From Pomacea canaliculata (lineage: Eukaryota; Mollusca; Gastropoda; Architaenioglossa; Ampullariidae), in contig NC_037593.1 in NCBI RefSeq assembly GCF_003073045.1, positions 7,555,525 to 7,619,524 of the forward strand: 64,000 nucleotides of DNA, read 5' to 3'. Positions within the stretch are counted from its first letter, which is position 1. Each line of letters begins with the position of its first letter. The notes beneath the pieces were generated by a model that worked only from the letters and a program-made list of their open reading frames with translations, was not told the origin of the DNA and made no database searches. This document shows positions 63,430 through 64,000 of this stretch, in pieces. A program made the position numbers and the translations under genes.

Positions 63430-63544
63430 ATGGATGCTGCAGACGGAAATATTCCCAAAATAATGTGGCATCCAGACCGATCACAAACAACCAAGATGGA
63501 TGTCCTTCGAAAAATTATCAACGAGAAGTACGGAACTCAACTGG
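63430..63544 (+). CDS. AACS: Probable acetoacetyl-CoA synthetase, first coding exon (gene continues past window)
   Basis: Encodes MDAADGNIPKIMWHPDRSQT and TKMDVLRKIINEKYGTQL, then G|gtaagg. The pattern MW-P-D-x(n)-MD-x-[FL]-R followed by YG matches the N-terminus of acetoacetyl-CoA synthetase, a cytosolic enzyme that activates acetoacetate with ATP and CoA. The catalytic AMP-binding region lies beyond the right edge. The Met at 63430 is chosen because family proteins begin shortly before the MW motif. A bare TTCAG just before it could be an acceptor from a 5' untranslated exon. The evidence is only 38 residues. Confidence 0.6.
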
Positions 63545-64000
63545 GTAAGGCTACGGGGAGATTTGTGTCGTCTGCTTGACACTCTGCCGTCACATGCGAT
63601 CTACAAACGTGTGTGCACGGACGTGTAGAGTTCGTTTACGTGCGCATGTGTGTGTATGAGAGAGAGAGAGAGAAGAGTAAGCGAGTAAGAGTGAACAAAT
63701 TAATGAATATATAGATGAACAAAGCCAGAAAATTAGCCTGTTTTGTGTGCTCACTCTTAGAGGCGCACCTGCGGATTAAGATAAATGAGAAGCGCATTAA
63801 AAACATGATAAAAATATTCTGCAAGTTTTCTTTATTCTCCACACACACACACATACGCACAGAGAAGAGAATTCAGTTTATTTGATAGAAATCATTGACA
63901 ATGTTTTCTTATTTGTGAGGTCACAGCATGAAACAGACGTATAGCCATTTAATCAATATGTTGAGCAAAAAGTCAAGAAAAGATAGGAAACTTGCTAACT
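63545..64000 (+). other. Start of intron 1 of the AACS-like gene
   Basis: Begins gtaagg. Contains GA and CA dinucleotide runs near 63657-63675 and 63840-63852. No second exon is visible before the window ends. Confidence 0.5.

Overview
The window looks like animal nuclear DNA, most probably from a mollusc and perhaps a gastropod. It is AT-rich, and its genes have short exons split by long, repeat-filled introns with GT-AG borders. Evidence for a lophotrochozoan comes from an Opn5-type opsin, a divergent invertebrate-style Cys-loop receptor, an LTR element with an unusual pol order, and tRNA-derived SINEs whose tail resembles molluscan CORE-type SINEs. The species cannot be named from the sequence. 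There are no bacterial, plasmid or CRISPR features.

Layout. 1-4496: 3' part of a Ty3/Gypsy-type LTR retrotransposon with one long open gag-pol frame in the order zinc knuckle, protease, integrase, reverse transcriptase, RNase H. This is the Gmr1-like order. A complete 3' LTR follows. 4497-15728: intergenic DNA with a minisatellite, a short hAT-type MITE with a perfect 8-bp target duplication, and the first copy of a dispersed repeat seen three times in the window. 15729-37923 (+): a five-exon opsin gene whose exons join into a 455-residue protein with the retinal-binding lysine and a glutamate at the bovine-181 position. Its best match is the Opn5 (neuropsin) group, but the DRY motif is Ser-Arg-Leu. 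Its introns hold a 1.1-kb minisatellite of 30-bp units, a long pyrimidine tract and many microsatellites.

37924-44267 is intergenic. 44268-48949 (-): a six-exon nicotinic-receptor-like subunit gene with a one-base frame break between TM2 and TM3. 48950-55177 is intergenic with a decayed LINE fragment and a SINE-like piece. 55178-61364 (-): an eight-exon RSRC2 gene (arginine/serine-rich, SMAP-like C-terminus), also with a one-base break, in exon 6. 61365-63429 separates RSRC2 from a divergently transcribed gene and holds a second LINE fragment and the third copy of the dispersed repeat. 63430-63544 (+): the first coding exon of a probable acetoacetyl-CoA synthetase gene running off the right edge.

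The four host genes have no evident shared pathway: a photoreceptor, a ligand-gated channel subunit, an RNA-processing factor and a ketone-body ligase. The most interesting observations are the integrase-first retrotransposon, the Opn5-like opsin with SRL in place of DRY, and the two single-base frame breaks, which need raw-read checking before either gene is called broken.
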